Positions 1-8,102 of a stretch of 64,000 bases of DNA are shown here, piece after piece. A model generated the notes under the pieces. It saw only the letters and a list, made by a program, of their open reading frames with translations, was not told where the DNA came from and did not search any database. Made by a program: the position numbers and the translations under genes. This DNA comes from Micromonospora_G sp044901685 (lineage in GTDB: Bacteria > Actinomycetota > Actinomycetes > Mycobacteriales > Micromonosporaceae): contig NZ_JBJDPS010000010.1 of NCBI RefSeq assembly GCF_044901685.1, forward strand, positions 1 to 64,000, written 5' to 3'. Numbering within the stretch: the stretch's first letter is position 1; every line of letters starts with the position of its first letter.

Positions 1-130
1 GTAGGACCAAGGAGCGACGACGTCAGCGAGCGACCAACACGATTTTCAGCCCGGAACGGGCCACCTCGCCAGAGGCGACAAGGACTAACCCCCTCTCCCC
101 CTCCCGCCTCCCCTCGCCCCTCTCCTCGCC

Positions 131-186
131 GATCTAGGGCAGATCCGCGCTTACGGATCTTCAATCACGTCGATTCGCCCTAGATC
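131..186 (-). terminator. Nested inverted repeat at the end of the VOC gene
   Basis: Outer arms GATCTAGGGC (131-140) and GCCCTAGATC (177-186) enclose an inner hairpin, AGATCCG (141-147) and CGGATCT (154-160) around the loop CGCTTA. The inner hairpin begins directly after the stop codon of the minus-strand VOC gene, so a termination or mRNA 3'-end role is likely. No T-run follows on the minus strand, so it is not a textbook intrinsic terminator. Positions 1-130 show nothing else I can name. Confidence 0.5.
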
Positions 187-676
187 GCGCGCTGGGGCTG
201 GGGGGAGGAGGGGGGCGGGTGGGGGCGGGGGTGGGGCGGGTGCGGCCGATTGATTCGAGGATGCCGGTGGCTTGGCCGACCTCGATCAGGTAGTTGTCGG
301 GGTCGCGGAGGTAGCAGCGGATCTCCACCCCGTGGTCCTTCGGCTCGGTGAGGAACTCGCCGCCGCGTGACCTCCACTGGTCGTACACCGCTCGCACGTC
401 GTTGACCCGGATGTTCATCGCGCAGCCCAGGGTGTCCGAATCACGGGGTGCCCGCGCCTGCACGCTCGGCTTGTCGTCGGTCGGCCCACCCTCGGTGTTG
501 ATCACGATGTAGCTGTTGCGGAAGCGCAGGATGCACGGTTGACGTTCCCGGATGCAGACCGCGCCGAGCACGCGCTCGTAGAACTCCCGCGACCGGTCGA
601 CGTCCCGGACGATCAGCAGGGTGGTCAGCACCGCCCCGCCCTCGGGCTCGAAGTAGTCGGGCACGACCTCGGCCAT
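161..676 (-). CDS. VOC (glyoxalase/bleomycin-resistance fold) family protein
   Basis: 171 residues. The N-terminal half has the VOC signature pattern VRDVDRSREFYERVLG (a beta strand, then the helix that packs the first module), and the second module ends in YLRDPDNYLIEVGQ, the usual closing strand with a metal-ligand Glu. The family covers metal-dependent isomerases, dioxygenases and drug-binding proteins; no substrate can be assigned. A proline-rich tail of about 30 residues (TRPPPPPSPS region) follows the domain and is not typical. ATG at 676 is preferred over the GTG at 682 because the GGTGGAG tract lies just before it. A hairpin directly follows the stop. Confidence 0.8.
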   Translation of the reverse strand: MAEVVPDYFEPEGGAVLTTLLIVRDVDRSREFYERVLGAVCIRERQPCILRFRNSYIVINTEGGPTDDKPSVQARAPRDSDTLGCAMNIRVNDVRAVYDQWRSRGGEFLTEPKDHGVEIRCYLRDPDNYLIEVGQATGILESIGRTRPTPAPTRPPPPPSPSARSRANRRD

Positions 677-805
677 CTCCACCCCCCGGACTCGGCACCC
701 GCCCCCCTGGGTCGGCCCCTGCCGGATCCCCCGTGGGCGGGAAGTAAACCCCGGGCGGCGGCCAAGACCCGCGGTCGACCGGCACCGTACGGGCGGCTGC
801 CGTGG

Positions 806-1447
806 TTACGCCGGCTTGTGTGCCAGTAGGTGTGCCTGCGCCACCTTCTCGCCCTCGTCCGGCTGCCGTACCAGGCGGGCGTCGACCACAAACCCGGCCT
901 CGGCGAGCAGCTCCTCGATCCGCTCCGGCATCAACCGTTGGAAGACGAGCGAGAAGGTCAGCCCGAATGCCTCGGTCCGGTGCATCGCCTCGTCGCCGAC
1001 CTGGAACCCGAGCAGCAGGTGGCCGCCCGGGGCCAGCACCCGGCGAAACTCGGCGAACACCTCGGGCAGCAGGGCCGGCGGGACATGGATGATCGAGTAC
1101 CAGGCGACCAGGCCGGCGAGCGTCCCGTCGGCCAGGTCCAGCGCGGTCATCGTCCCCTCCTCGAATCGCAGCTTCGGGAAGTTCCGGCGGGCCAGGGCGA
1201 CCATCTCCGGCGAGAGGTCGATACCTCGGATGTCCAGCCCGAGCCCGTCCAGGTACGCCGTCACCCGGCCCGGTCCGGAGCCCACCTCGATCACCGGGCC
1301 GTTCTCCGCCACGATCTCGGCGAAGGCGTTGAACATCGCCCGGGTCAGCGGCTTGGTGTCGGTCTCGGCGCCGAACATCTCGTCGTACGGAATCGCGATG
1401 GTGTTGTAGCCGGCGCGGGTGTCGGTCAGGAAGGTGGGTTCGTCCAT
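806..1447 (-). CDS. Class I SAM-dependent methyltransferase
   Basis: 213 residues. SAM-binding motif I is VIEVGSGPGRV, followed by motif II GIDLSPEMVALAR and the late motif FRRVLAPGGHLLLGFQVGD. This is the methyltransferase type 11/25 pattern found in many small-molecule methyltransferases. The reading frame stays open upstream to 1939, but homology-like content begins at the ATG at 1447, which I chose as the start; no clear Shine-Dalgarno is visible. The next gene, a GNAT, is divergent with about 105 bp between starts. Substrate unknown. Confidence 0.85.
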   Translation of the reverse strand: MDEPTFLTDTRAGYNTIAIPYDEMFGAETDTKPLTRAMFNAFAEIVAENGPVIEVGSGPGRVTAYLDGLGLDIRGIDLSPEMVALARRNFPKLRFEEGTMTALDLADGTLAGLVAWYSIIHVPPALLPEVFAEFRRVLAPGGHLLLGFQVGDEAMHRTEAFGLTFSLVFQRLMPERIEELLAEAGFVVDARLVRQPDEGEKVAQAHLLAHKPA

Positions 1448-1552
1448 GGTCGCCGAGACTAGTGCCGAGGCCTGGGGTCGGGTGTTCGAGCGTGACCGAC
1501 CGAGGGTCATCCCGCCGGTGGTCTCCCCGACCGGCCGTACGAGGATCTGATT

Positions 1553-2026
1553 ATGCAAGCGACTGTGCGACGGGCCACGGCCACGGACGCGCCGGCACTG
1601 GCCCGGCTGAACTGGCGCCACCGGGTCGAGGAAGGCGACCAGACCGTCACGCCCGGTACGGACCGGGCCACCTTCCTGGACTACTTCGCCTCCTGGATGG
1701 CCGACCACGTCAGCACCCACCTGCCGTTCGTGGCCGAGGTGGACGGCCGGCTGGCCGGCGTGGCCTGGTTGATGCTGGCCGAGCGGGTGCCGAGCCCGAT
1801 GCGGTTGGACCGGCGCACCGGTGACGTCCAGTCCGTGTACGTCGTACCCGAACTGCGCGGACGCGGGATCGGCACGGCGTTGCTCGACGCCGTGCTGCAC
1901 GAGGCGCGGGACCGGGAGTTGGAGCACGTGACCGTGCATTCGGGGACCCGTGCGGTGTCGCTCTACCTGCGCTCCGGTTTCCGGGACGGCCAGCGCTGGT
2001 TCCAGTGGCGACCGCCGGCCGACTGA
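1553..2026 (+). CDS. GNAT family N-acetyltransferase
   Basis: 157 residues covering one GNAT domain. The acetyl-CoA pyrophosphate-binding motif A is VYVVPELRGRGIGTALL (R/Q-x-x-G-x-G/A type), and motif B reads YLRSGFRDGQRWFQW near the C-terminus. A GAGG ribosome site lies about 8 nt before the ATG. The acceptor cannot be predicted. The stop codon lies inside the first copy of a 14-bp sequence that is repeated twice more downstream. Confidence 0.88.
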   Translation: MQATVRRATATDAPALARLNWRHRVEEGDQTVTPGTDRATFLDYFASWMADHVSTHLPFVAEVDGRLAGVAWLMLAERVPSPMRLDRRTGDVQSVYVVPELRGRGIGTALLDAVLHEARDRELEHVTVHSGTRAVSLYLRSGFRDGQRWFQWRPPAD

Positions 2027-2083
2027 TCCTGGCCTCCCGGCCGGAACCGGCCGACTGATCCCGGCGGAGCCGGCCGACTGATC
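2015..2083. repeat. Three copies of a 14-bp sequence carrying the GNAT stop codon
   Basis: CCGGCCGACTGATC occurs exactly at 2015-2028, 2047-2060 and 2070-2083. The first copy contains the last codons and stop (CCG GCC GAC TGA) of the upstream GNAT. The other copies look like slippage duplicates between the two convergent GNAT genes. Confidence 0.75.
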
Positions 2084-2106
2084 TCCCGCCCGGAGCCGGG
2101 CGGGAG
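2083..2106. terminator. Bidirectional hairpin between convergent GNAT genes
   Basis: Perfect 11-bp stem CTCCCGCCCGG / CCGGGCGGGAG with the 2-nt loop AG. It lies between the 3' ends of two convergent genes and could terminate transcription from both sides, as is common in GC-rich actinobacteria where T-tails are often absent. Confidence 0.6.
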
Positions 2107-2116
2107 CGGCGGTGAC

Positions 2117-2671
2117 TCAGCGATGGGTACGAGCGAGCCACTCCGGCGCGAGCAGCGACCAGACCTCGGTGTCGTGCCGTACGCCCCGGTGCGGGAACCG
2201 TTCGCGCAGCACCCCGTCCAGGGTCATACCGAGCCGACGGGCGACGTTGCTGCTGGCGGTGTTCTCCGGGCTGGTCAGCCACTCGACCCGGTGGATGCCG
2301 CGTACGCGTACCGCCCAGTCGACCAGGTGACCGGCCGCCCGGGTGATCAGCCCTCGGCCCCGTGCGGCCGGCTCCGACCAGCAGCCGATCTCGCACGTTC
2401 CCGCGCCGAGGTCGAAGGAGACGAACATGACCCCGCCGACGAGTGTGCCGTCGAGCCAGAGGCCGTAGAGCCGACCGGCGTCACGGGCGGCGAGGTCGGC
2501 GTACCGCTGGAGGGTGGCACGGGCCGAGTCGAGGTCGGTGTTCCGGCTCGCCCACGGAATCCACGGGTCGACCGTGGCGCGCGCCCGGTCCAGGTGGGCG
2601 AGGAACTCCTCGGCCTGCCACGGTTCCAGCGGGCGCAGCTCCGCCCCGTCCGCCAACGTCGTCGTGAACAT
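2117..2671 (-). CDS. GNAT acetyltransferase, RimJ/RimL type
   Basis: 184 residues. The layout is that of the RimJ/RimL group: an N-terminal strand LRPLEPWQAEEF, the acetyl-CoA motif WSEPAARGRGLITRA, and the late ENTASSNVARRLGM segment typical of ribosomal-protein-type N-acetyltransferases. Proteins of this group acetylate protein N-termini or small amines, including some antibiotics; the substrate here is unknown. It converges with the GNAT at 1553-2026 and shares a hairpin with it. Confidence 0.87.
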   Translation of the reverse strand: MFTTTLADGAELRPLEPWQAEEFLAHLDRARATVDPWIPWASRNTDLDSARATLQRYADLAARDAGRLYGLWLDGTLVGGVMFVSFDLGAGTCEIGCWSEPAARGRGLITRAAGHLVDWAVRVRGIHRVEWLTSPENTASSNVARRLGMTLDGVLRERFPHRGVRHDTEVWSLLAPEWLARTHR

Positions 2672-2777
2672 CCGCGAACCCTATCCGCCGGTCGGCCGGC
2701 GCGGCGACGGCTGGTCGGCCAGGGCAGCAACGGCTGGTCGGCCACCGGCGACGGCTAGTGGGTCGGGGCGGCGACGG

Positions 2778-3695
2778 CTAGTCGGTCAGGGCGGCGACGC
2801 CGTCGGGGCCGAGGACCGGCAGGTAGTCGGTCGGGTGATCGAGGCAGGAGGTGACCGGCGACTCGGCCGCCTCGATGATGTCGAGCAGCCGGTCGACCAG
2901 CGTCTCCGGGTCGGGACGCAGTTCCAGACAGAGCCGTACGTGCACCGCCCGCAGGGCCGAGCCGATCTCCTCGAAGTCCTCGTCGTCGCCCGCCTCGCCG
3001 AGCGATCCGAGCAGACCGTCGAAGCGGCGGGCGGCGTACTCGACGGTCGACAGGGTCTCCTCGGTCGCCGGGCGCTGGGCCACCACCTCCAACTCCTCGA
3101 CGATCTGCTCGCCGGCTTTGAGCACGTCGTACGCGTCCCACCGGCCGCTGGTCGCCTCCGTCGCCAGCGAGTCGACCGTCTTACGCAACTCGTGCAGTTC
3201 GGCGTCGGTCGGCGCGGCCAGCTCTCCGGCGTACGTCAACAGTCGGGCCTCCAGCCGGCGGTCGGTGACCGCGTGCTCGGCGACCAGCATGGCCAACCGG
3301 CGGACCGGGAGGGTGGCGGCGACGTCGGCGAGCCGACGGACCTCGGGGTCGACCGCGACCGTCGACGGCGGCGTCGCAGTCGGTGACCAGTGGAAACCCT
3401 CACCGAGGGCGACGAGCGTCACCGCGACGGCGTGCGCGCAGAGCTCGTCCGGGTCGGTCTCCGGTCCGGCGCAGTCGCACTCGCTGCTGAAGGCCCGGTC
3501 GACCACGCCGACCCACACCTCGTACGCGGTCGCCCCGCCGTCGGTGTGCACGGCCGCGACCGCGCCCCCGTTCACCTCGACGACCCGGCCCAGCCTGCCG
3601 GCGGCGAGCAGCGCCTCCGCCTCGCGGAAGACCGCCGGCTCCACCGCACCCCGCACCGCGTCCACGTCGATCCTGACAACCATGCGCCCATTCAA
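2778..3695 (-). CDS. SWIM zinc-finger protein
   Basis: 305 residues from a TTG start (3695). GGAGG sits 6 nt before the TTG and too far from the in-frame ATG at 3683, so TTG is preferred. The N-terminal third holds a CxCxnCxH zinc motif: Cys73, Cys75, Cys86 and His88, the SWIM arrangement. The rest is predicted helical without a recognised domain. SWIM fingers occur in DNA/RNA-binding and SWI/SNF-linked proteins; no helicase partner is adjacent. Function otherwise unknown. Confidence 0.75.
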   Translation of the reverse strand: MNGRMVVRIDVDAVRGAVEPAVFREAEALLAAGRLGRVVEVNGGAVAAVHTDGGATAYEVWVGVVDRAFSSECDCAGPETDPDELCAHAVAVTLVALGEGFHWSPTATPPSTVAVDPEVRRLADVAATLPVRRLAMLVAEHAVTDRRLEARLLTYAGELAAPTDAELHELRKTVDSLATEATSGRWDAYDVLKAGEQIVEELEVVAQRPATEETLSTVEYAARRFDGLLGSLGEAGDDEDFEEIGSALRAVHVRLCLELRPDPETLVDRLLDIIEAAESPVTSCLDHPTDYLPVLGPDGVAALTD

Positions 3696-3714
3696 CCGCC
3701 CCCTCCCCCAGCAG

Positions 3715-3767
3715 AAGGAAGGGCCCCCTGTTATCGCTTTCGGTAGTACAAGGGCCCCCTATTAACA
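3715..3767. repeat. Two intergenic AAGGGCCCCC-type units
   Basis: Direct copies AAGGAAGGGCCCCCTGTTAT (3715 on) and ACAAGGGCCCCCTATTAAC (3749 on) between divergent genes. They belong to the same family as the elements at 49157, 50671 and 52882, which are organised as hairpins or tandem pairs. Confidence 0.7.
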
Positions 3768-3829
3768 CCCGTCGCGGTGCGCGGCGGCGCGACGGCGCGA
3801 CGCGGTGGGTGGGTGATGGAGGGGTTAGC

Positions 3830-4657
3830 GTGGAGCGGGTGACACCAATGTGGACAGTGTGGCGACAGGACGACAACGGCAACCGGTTCCGGATGAGCGA
3901 CCACGAGGACCGGATCGAAGCGTTGGCACGGGTGCTGACCTTCGAGGCGGGACCGGTACACAAGCAGACCTACTGGGTTTCGGGGCCACCCGGGCCGACC
4001 TGCCGGACCAACGGGGATCTCTACGGTCGCCTGGTCACCCAGGGACGGCGGATGAACGCCAGCGGGCGGAGCCTGGACGAGTTCCTACGCGCCTGGTGGC
4101 TGGTGAGCCGCCCGCTGGCCGACCGGGACAGGCTCGACCTCGACACCCTGGCCGTGATGATCACCGCAGCGGCGACCGTCACACCACCACCGACCCGACC
4201 GGGCTGGCGCACGGGACAGTTCCCCGGGAAGGAGGAACCCACGAGCTACGCCGACTGGGAGGCGATCGTGCTCTCCCAGATCGCCGACCTGGCCGACTTC
4301 GCCGACGAGGGGCCGCTCGACCAGTACGCGTACGGCGGGGTGAACGCGCCGCGCCCACCCGACCGCGTACGGGCGACCTACTGGCGCTGGTACAACCACG
4401 ACCCCCAGAGCTACCTCGAATGCGGGGCGGCCGGCTCACTCGGCGGTTGGGACGACGCAGCCGACACGGGCGAGACGGGCGAGACGGGCAACGCAGGCGA
4501 GACGGAATGCGCGGGCAAGGCGGGAGGCGCCCGGGTAGCGGTGCCGGGGCCGGTGGTGTCGCTCACCGCCGAGCCAGGACCGGAGGTACGCGAAACCGCG
4601 TCGCTGAACTGGGGTGACCTCGCCGAGTTGGCGAGATGTGGCCAGGAATATGAGTAG
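3830..4657 (+). CDS. SPOR-like N-terminal domain protein of unknown function
   Basis: The frame opens at GTG 3809. I place the start at GTG 3830, 5 nt after GGAGGGG; ATG 3848 is also possible. The segment MWTVWRQDDNGNRFRMSDHE followed by a helix with EALARVLTFEAG and HKQTYWV resembles the short SPOR-like module of many actinobacterial proteins. The middle is Trp- and Tyr-rich and unrecognised. Near the C-terminus lies a low-complexity run of GET/GNAGET units (about 4470-4530). No membrane segment is visible. Function unknown. Confidence 0.6.
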   Translation: MERVTPMWTVWRQDDNGNRFRMSDHEDRIEALARVLTFEAGPVHKQTYWVSGPPGPTCRTNGDLYGRLVTQGRRMNASGRSLDEFLRAWWLVSRPLADRDRLDLDTLAVMITAAATVTPPPTRPGWRTGQFPGKEEPTSYADWEAIVLSQIADLADFADEGPLDQYAYGGVNAPRPPDRVRATYWRWYNHDPQSYLECGAAGSLGGWDDAADTGETGETGNAGETECAGKAGGARVAVPGPVVSLTAEPGPEVRETASLNWGDLAELARCGQEYE

Positions 4658-4680
4658 CGCGTCCGCCTAGGGTCGAATGC

Positions 4681-5355
4681 ATGGGGATCATTCTTTCGGT
4701 CAACCTTGCCGTGCCGGAGCCGAACAGCGCCAAGTCGGTCGGCGTCACCGGGATCAACAAGCGTCCGGTGCCGGGTCCGGTGCCGGTGCGCGCGCCCGGT
4801 CCGAAGACCACCGGACTGGGCAGCGGGCTGGTCGGCGACCAGATCTTCGACGTGAAGAACCACGGCGGCGACGACCAGGCGGTGTACGCGTACGCCCGGG
4901 AGGACTACGACTGGTGGGAGGTGGAGTTGGGGCGGTCGCTGCCCGGTGGTGTCTTCGGCGAGAACCTGACCACGGTCGGGCTCGACGTCAACGGCGCGTA
5001 CATCGGTGAACGCTGGCGGATCGGCGCGGACCTGGTGTTGGAAACCACCTTCGGCCGGATCCCGTGTGCCACCTTCCAGCTCAAGATGGCCGAGCCGCAC
5101 TGGGTGAAGCGCTTCACCCGCGAGGGGCGGCCCGGTGCGTACCTGCGGGTGGTCGAGCCGGGCGAGGTCCGCGCCGGTGACGAGGTACGCGTCACCGACC
5201 GCCCGGTACGGGGTGTGACGATCGCGGAGGGGTTCCGGGCCTGGATGTTGGAGCCGGAACTGCTGCCCCGACTCATCGAGGCGGACGGTGTGGCGGAGAA
5301 CCTGAAGGAGGAGATCCGACAGTGGCTCGCCGCTCGTACCCGATCCAAGCGATGA
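4681..5355 (+). CDS. MOSC domain protein, YiiM type
   Basis: 224 residues. It has the MOSC pattern: the GDQIFDVKNHGGDDQAVY block, a FGENLTT strand, and the conserved Cys in RIPCATFQLK that marks the molybdenum-cofactor sulfurase C-terminal domain, followed by the YiiM-like helical C-terminus. Known relatives carry sulfur to molybdenum cofactor or reduce N-hydroxylated bases; the exact substrate cannot be read here. The stop codon overlaps the proposed -35 box of the next gene. Confidence 0.88.
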   Translation: MGIILSVNLAVPEPNSAKSVGVTGINKRPVPGPVPVRAPGPKTTGLGSGLVGDQIFDVKNHGGDDQAVYAYAREDYDWWEVELGRSLPGGVFGENLTTVGLDVNGAYIGERWRIGADLVLETTFGRIPCATFQLKMAEPHWVKRFTREGRPGAYLRVVEPGEVRAGDEVRVTDRPVRGVTIAEGFRAWMLEPELLPRLIEADGVAENLKEEIRQWLAARTRSKR

Positions 5356-5389
5356 CACTTGCTCGTACCTGTTGTATATTTACAACATG
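5352..5389 (+). promoter_or_regulatory. Leaderless promoter with overlapping palindromic operator
   Basis: A -35 ATGACA (5352-5357), a 17-bp spacer and a -10 TATATT (5375-5380) place the transcript start at about 5387, which is the A of the ATG of the HTH gene, so the mRNA is probably leaderless. A perfect inverted repeat TGTTGTA-TATT-TACAACA (5370-5387) covers the -10 box and the start codon. Its position suggests that the HTH protein represses its own gene (inference). Confidence 0.7.
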
Positions 5390-5665
5390 TCGAGGTCAAC
5401 GAGCGACAGTAGTGAGCCTCAGTTCTACAACCGCCTGACGGTGCTGCGGTCCGAGCGGGGCCTGAGTCGCAAGCAACTCGCCGAGGCGGTCGGGGTCCAC
5501 TACCAGACCATCGGCTACCTGGAGCGCGGCGAATACAGCCCGAGTCTGGTGCTCTCCCTGCGCATCGCCGAGGTGTTCGGCCTGCCGATCGAGGCGATCT
5601 TCTCGCTGACGCCGTTCCGTCCCCTGTCCGAGCAGCTCTACGGCAATACCAAGGAGTCGTCGTGA
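5387..5665 (+). CDS. Xre-family HTH regulator
   Basis: 92 residues. A single HTH_3 domain spans about residues 15-70: LRSERGLSRKQLAEAVGV (helices 1-2), HYQTIGYLERGEYSPS (recognition helix) and LSLRIAEVFGLPIEAIF. This compact Xre type is commonly encoded next to a small membrane protein. ATG 5387 is used rather than the upstream TTG 5372, because the promoter predicts a leaderless transcript starting at this ATG. It overlaps the next gene by 4 bp (GTGA), so the two are translationally coupled. Confidence 0.88.
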   Translation: MSRSTSDSSEPQFYNRLTVLRSERGLSRKQLAEAVGVHYQTIGYLERGEYSPSLVLSLRIAEVFGLPIEAIFSLTPFRPLSEQLYGNTKESS

Positions 5666-6147
5666 CCACCCTGACCCACGCCGAGCGTCGCGCCCGCGTA
5701 CTGGACGACCCTCGCTTCGAGCGGTTCCGCAACCCCCGCTCCCGCCGCCTGCTCGCCGCCGGGCTGCTCGGCACCCTGGCGGTGGAGGCGGGGCTGCTCC
5801 TCCTGCTGCCACAACTGCCCACCTGGCTCTCCATCGGCATCTGCGCGCTGGTGGTCATCGGTGGGGTCGGCTTCCTCGGCACCCTCAAGGCCGCCACCCG
5901 GGGGCTGGAGGAGTTGCCAGAACACGCGCTCGACGAGCGGCAGGCGCAGGTGCGCGGCCGGGTCTACGCCGAGGCGTACCGGATCGGGTTCGCCCTGCTC
6001 ACCGCCGGCCTGGCCACGGTCGCGCTCTGGGGAATGATCGACCTGCCCACGCCCGGTCCGGGCCTGGTCACCGCCGCGATCGTGGTGCCGTTCCACCTCG
6101 CCCTGGTCCTGCCGAACCTGGTCGCCGCGTTCCGCGCCGACGTCTGA
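5662..6147 (+). CDS. Four-helix membrane protein partnered with the HTH regulator
   Basis: 161 residues, GTG start overlapping the HTH stop. Four hydrophobic segments are visible, at about residues 30-50, 55-75, 107-127 and 133-155, in two pairs separated by a charged loop (EELPEHALDERQAQVRGR). No enzymatic motif. Operons of a small Xre regulator and a membrane protein of this size are frequent in actinobacteria and firmicutes; the membrane partner's role is generally unknown. Confidence 0.75.
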   Translation: MTTLTHAERRARVLDDPRFERFRNPRSRRLLAAGLLGTLAVEAGLLLLLPQLPTWLSIGICALVVIGGVGFLGTLKAATRGLEELPEHALDERQAQVRGRVYAEAYRIGFALLTAGLATVALWGMIDLPTPGPGLVTAAIVVPFHLALVLPNLVAAFRADV

Positions 6148-6246
6148 GCCGCGACGCCGGGACCGCCCGCCACGCACCCGCGACCCGTGCCGGTCCGACG
6201 ACCGGCACGGGTTCAGGCACGGGTACGCGCAACAGCGGCCCGACGG

Positions 6247-6471
6247 CTACGACCTGAGCCCCCGGCGCACGTCCACACTGACCACTCGCAGCCCGCTCAG
6301 GAACCGCGACCAGGACGACGGGGCAAAGACAAGCACGGGTCCCACCACATCCTTCGAGTCCCGTACGCCCACCACCTCGGCCAACCCGGCGACCTCGACA
6401 CAGTTTGAGTCGTTGGCACCGCTGCGGCTGCTCTTGCGCCAGACAGCGCGGGCCGGGTCAGGGGCCTTCAT
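6247..6471 (-). CDS. DUF397 protein
   Basis: 74 residues. It contains the DUF397 core WRKSSRSGANDSNCVEVA and VGVRDSKD...LVFAPSSWSRFL, a small fold encoded in many copies in actinomycetes. DUF397 genes nearly always sit directly downstream of an HTH-DUF5753 regulator, as here, but that upstream partner is broken, so this gene is probably an orphan. The family is linked to BldB-like developmental regulation in Streptomyces; its mechanism is not settled. Confidence 0.88.
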   Translation of the reverse strand: MKAPDPARAVWRKSSRSGANDSNCVEVAGLAEVVGVRDSKDVVGPVLVFAPSSWSRFLSGLRVVSVDVRRGLRS

Positions 6472-6493
6472 GGCACGTCTCCTCGGGCTGCAC

Positions 6494-6917
6494 TCACTTC
6501 GGGTAGTCGTCGGCCACCCGAGCAAGGAAGTCTCCGGACTCATCAGGATCAAGCGCCTTGGCCCGCAGGTGGTCGAACATGAGCCAATAGCGCTCGACCT
6601 GCATCTCCTTTTCCAGCAACAGAGTGCTGGTGTCGTTGCCGAGGTAGACCACCGTCGGATCGAGCACCGGGTCCGCGTAGTCCAGGATCGTGAACGGACC
6701 GCCCATCGCCGCGTGCGCACCCGCGTCGAGGGGCAGCACCTGCACCACGATGGCGGGATTGACGCACGCCTCAACGAGACGATTCACCTGTGCTGAGCAA
6801 CCCAGGCACGTAGATGCTCTCGTACGAACTGATGGATGACGCCTCCGCCTCGAAGCCGACGTAGTCGTCCGGGAGTACGTCGCCGTACGAGTTCCACCGG
6901 CGTTCGAGCGTTGGCCG
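6494..6917 (-). pseudogene. Remnant of an HTH-DUF5753 regulator
   Basis: Two parts of DUF5753 survive in different frames. Immediately after the NAD kinase stop the minus strand reads WNSYGDVLPDDYVGFEAEA and SSYESIYVPGLL (about 6794-6905), the start of DUF5753. After a frame change, GTG 6787 opens a 97-residue frame with the domain's end: NRLVEACVNPAIVVQVLPL, GAHAAMGGPFTILDYADP, ERYWLMFDHLRAKAL. The middle of the domain and the whole N-terminal HTH are missing. Loss appears to have removed DNA between the NAD kinase end and mid-DUF5753. DUF397 lies directly downstream. Confidence 0.8.
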
Positions 6918-7931
6918 TCAGCGAGGCTCCTGACCCGTCGATCCGCTGTCCGCGATCGCGGCCGGGGCGCCGGCCAGGGAGAACTTCTCCCGCAGCCGGG
7001 AGTAGAAGTGCGACGGGCGGATCCGGACCAGCTTGGCCGGGGTCGCCGCAGGCTGCACGGTCACCCAGTCCCCCGGGTTCAGCACGCCGCGTAGCTGCCC
7101 GTCCACGCTCACCGCGACCGCGCCGGAGTGGTCGAGCACCCGTACCGAGACGGCCTCGTCGGCGGCCACCACCATGCTCCGGTTGAAGACCATGTGTGCC
7201 GCGACCGGGGTCAGCACCAGGGCGCGCAGCCGGGGCGACAGGACCGGTCCCCCGGCGGCGAAACTGTACGCGGTCGAACCGGTCGGGCTCGCCACCACCA
7301 GCGCGTCGGCGGAGTAGGACGTGAACAGGCTCTCGTCCAGGTAGACCCCGAGGCTCGCCTGCCGGTCCCGGGCCAGCTTCTCGAAGACGATGTCGTTGAG
7401 CGCGGTGATGTCCAGCGCCACCCCGGCCCGGTTGATCGGCTCCCCCGGCTCCCGCAGCGGCGGTGGGGGCAGCAGCGGACCGCGCCCGTACCGGAGCAGG
7501 TCCTGCATACCCTTCGGGATCTCCAGCGGGCGGGAGGCACAGAGCGTCAGCATCAACCGCTCGTCGAGCGCCACCTGCCCGGAGAAGAACGCGTCGAGCG
7601 CCGCGTCGATCTCGGCCGGCTCGACCTCGGTCAGGAAACCCACCCGGCCGACGTTGATGCCGAGCACCGGAACGCCGTCCTCGGCCGCGATCCGGGCGCC
7701 CCGCAGGAACGTACCGTCGCCACCGACCGTGACGACCAGGGCCGGGTGGCCGGCGGCCTCGGCCTCGTCGACCGCGTTGCGCCGGTGGCAGTGTGACCAG
7801 TCCGGGTCCCAGACGTCGATGTCACTGACCGTGACATCATGCGCGCCCGCCCACCGGCGGACGATCTCCGCCGCCTCGATCGCCGCCTCCCGGCCGGTGT
7901 GTGTCACCAGGCCGATCCGCTTGCGCTCCAT
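6918..7931 (-). CDS. nadK: NAD kinase
   Basis: 337 residues from the ATG at 7931. Makes NADP from NAD and ATP or polyphosphate in the cytosol. Family motifs are all present: the GGDGTFLRGAR motif with the catalytic Asp, the NVGRVGFLTEVEP strand, the ALNDIVFEK helix (NE/D motif), the SPTGSTAYSFAAGGP glycine-rich motif, and LTPVAAHMVFNRSMVV. Length and order are normal. An insert rich in proline (GPLLPPPPLREPGEPIN) around residue 150 is longer than in E. coli but common in actinomycetes. The frame is open further upstream without a start that looks better. Confidence 0.95.
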   Translation of the reverse strand: MERKRIGLVTHTGREAAIEAAEIVRRWAGAHDVTVSDIDVWDPDWSHCHRRNAVDEAEAAGHPALVVTVGGDGTFLRGARIAAEDGVPVLGINVGRVGFLTEVEPAEIDAALDAFFSGQVALDERLMLTLCASRPLEIPKGMQDLLRYGRGPLLPPPPLREPGEPINRAGVALDITALNDIVFEKLARDRQASLGVYLDESLFTSYSADALVVASPTGSTAYSFAAGGPVLSPRLRALVLTPVAAHMVFNRSMVVAADEAVSVRVLDHSGAVAVSVDGQLRGVLNPGDWVTVQPAATPAKLVRIRPSHFYSRLREKFSLAGAPAAIADSGSTGQEPR

Positions 7932-8102
7932 GCTTCTGTCTCTCCTCCGTCGCCGCCGACCGACCCTCGTGCCGGCCGGCGGGGCCGGCGGCACACGGCC
8001 GATCACTTGCAGCTTACGGACCGGGCCGAGCCCGGGACGCCGCAGGCGAGCCGGGTACGCCGCAGGCGAGCCGGGTACGCGGGCGGTGAGCAGCCGGTCG
8101 GG

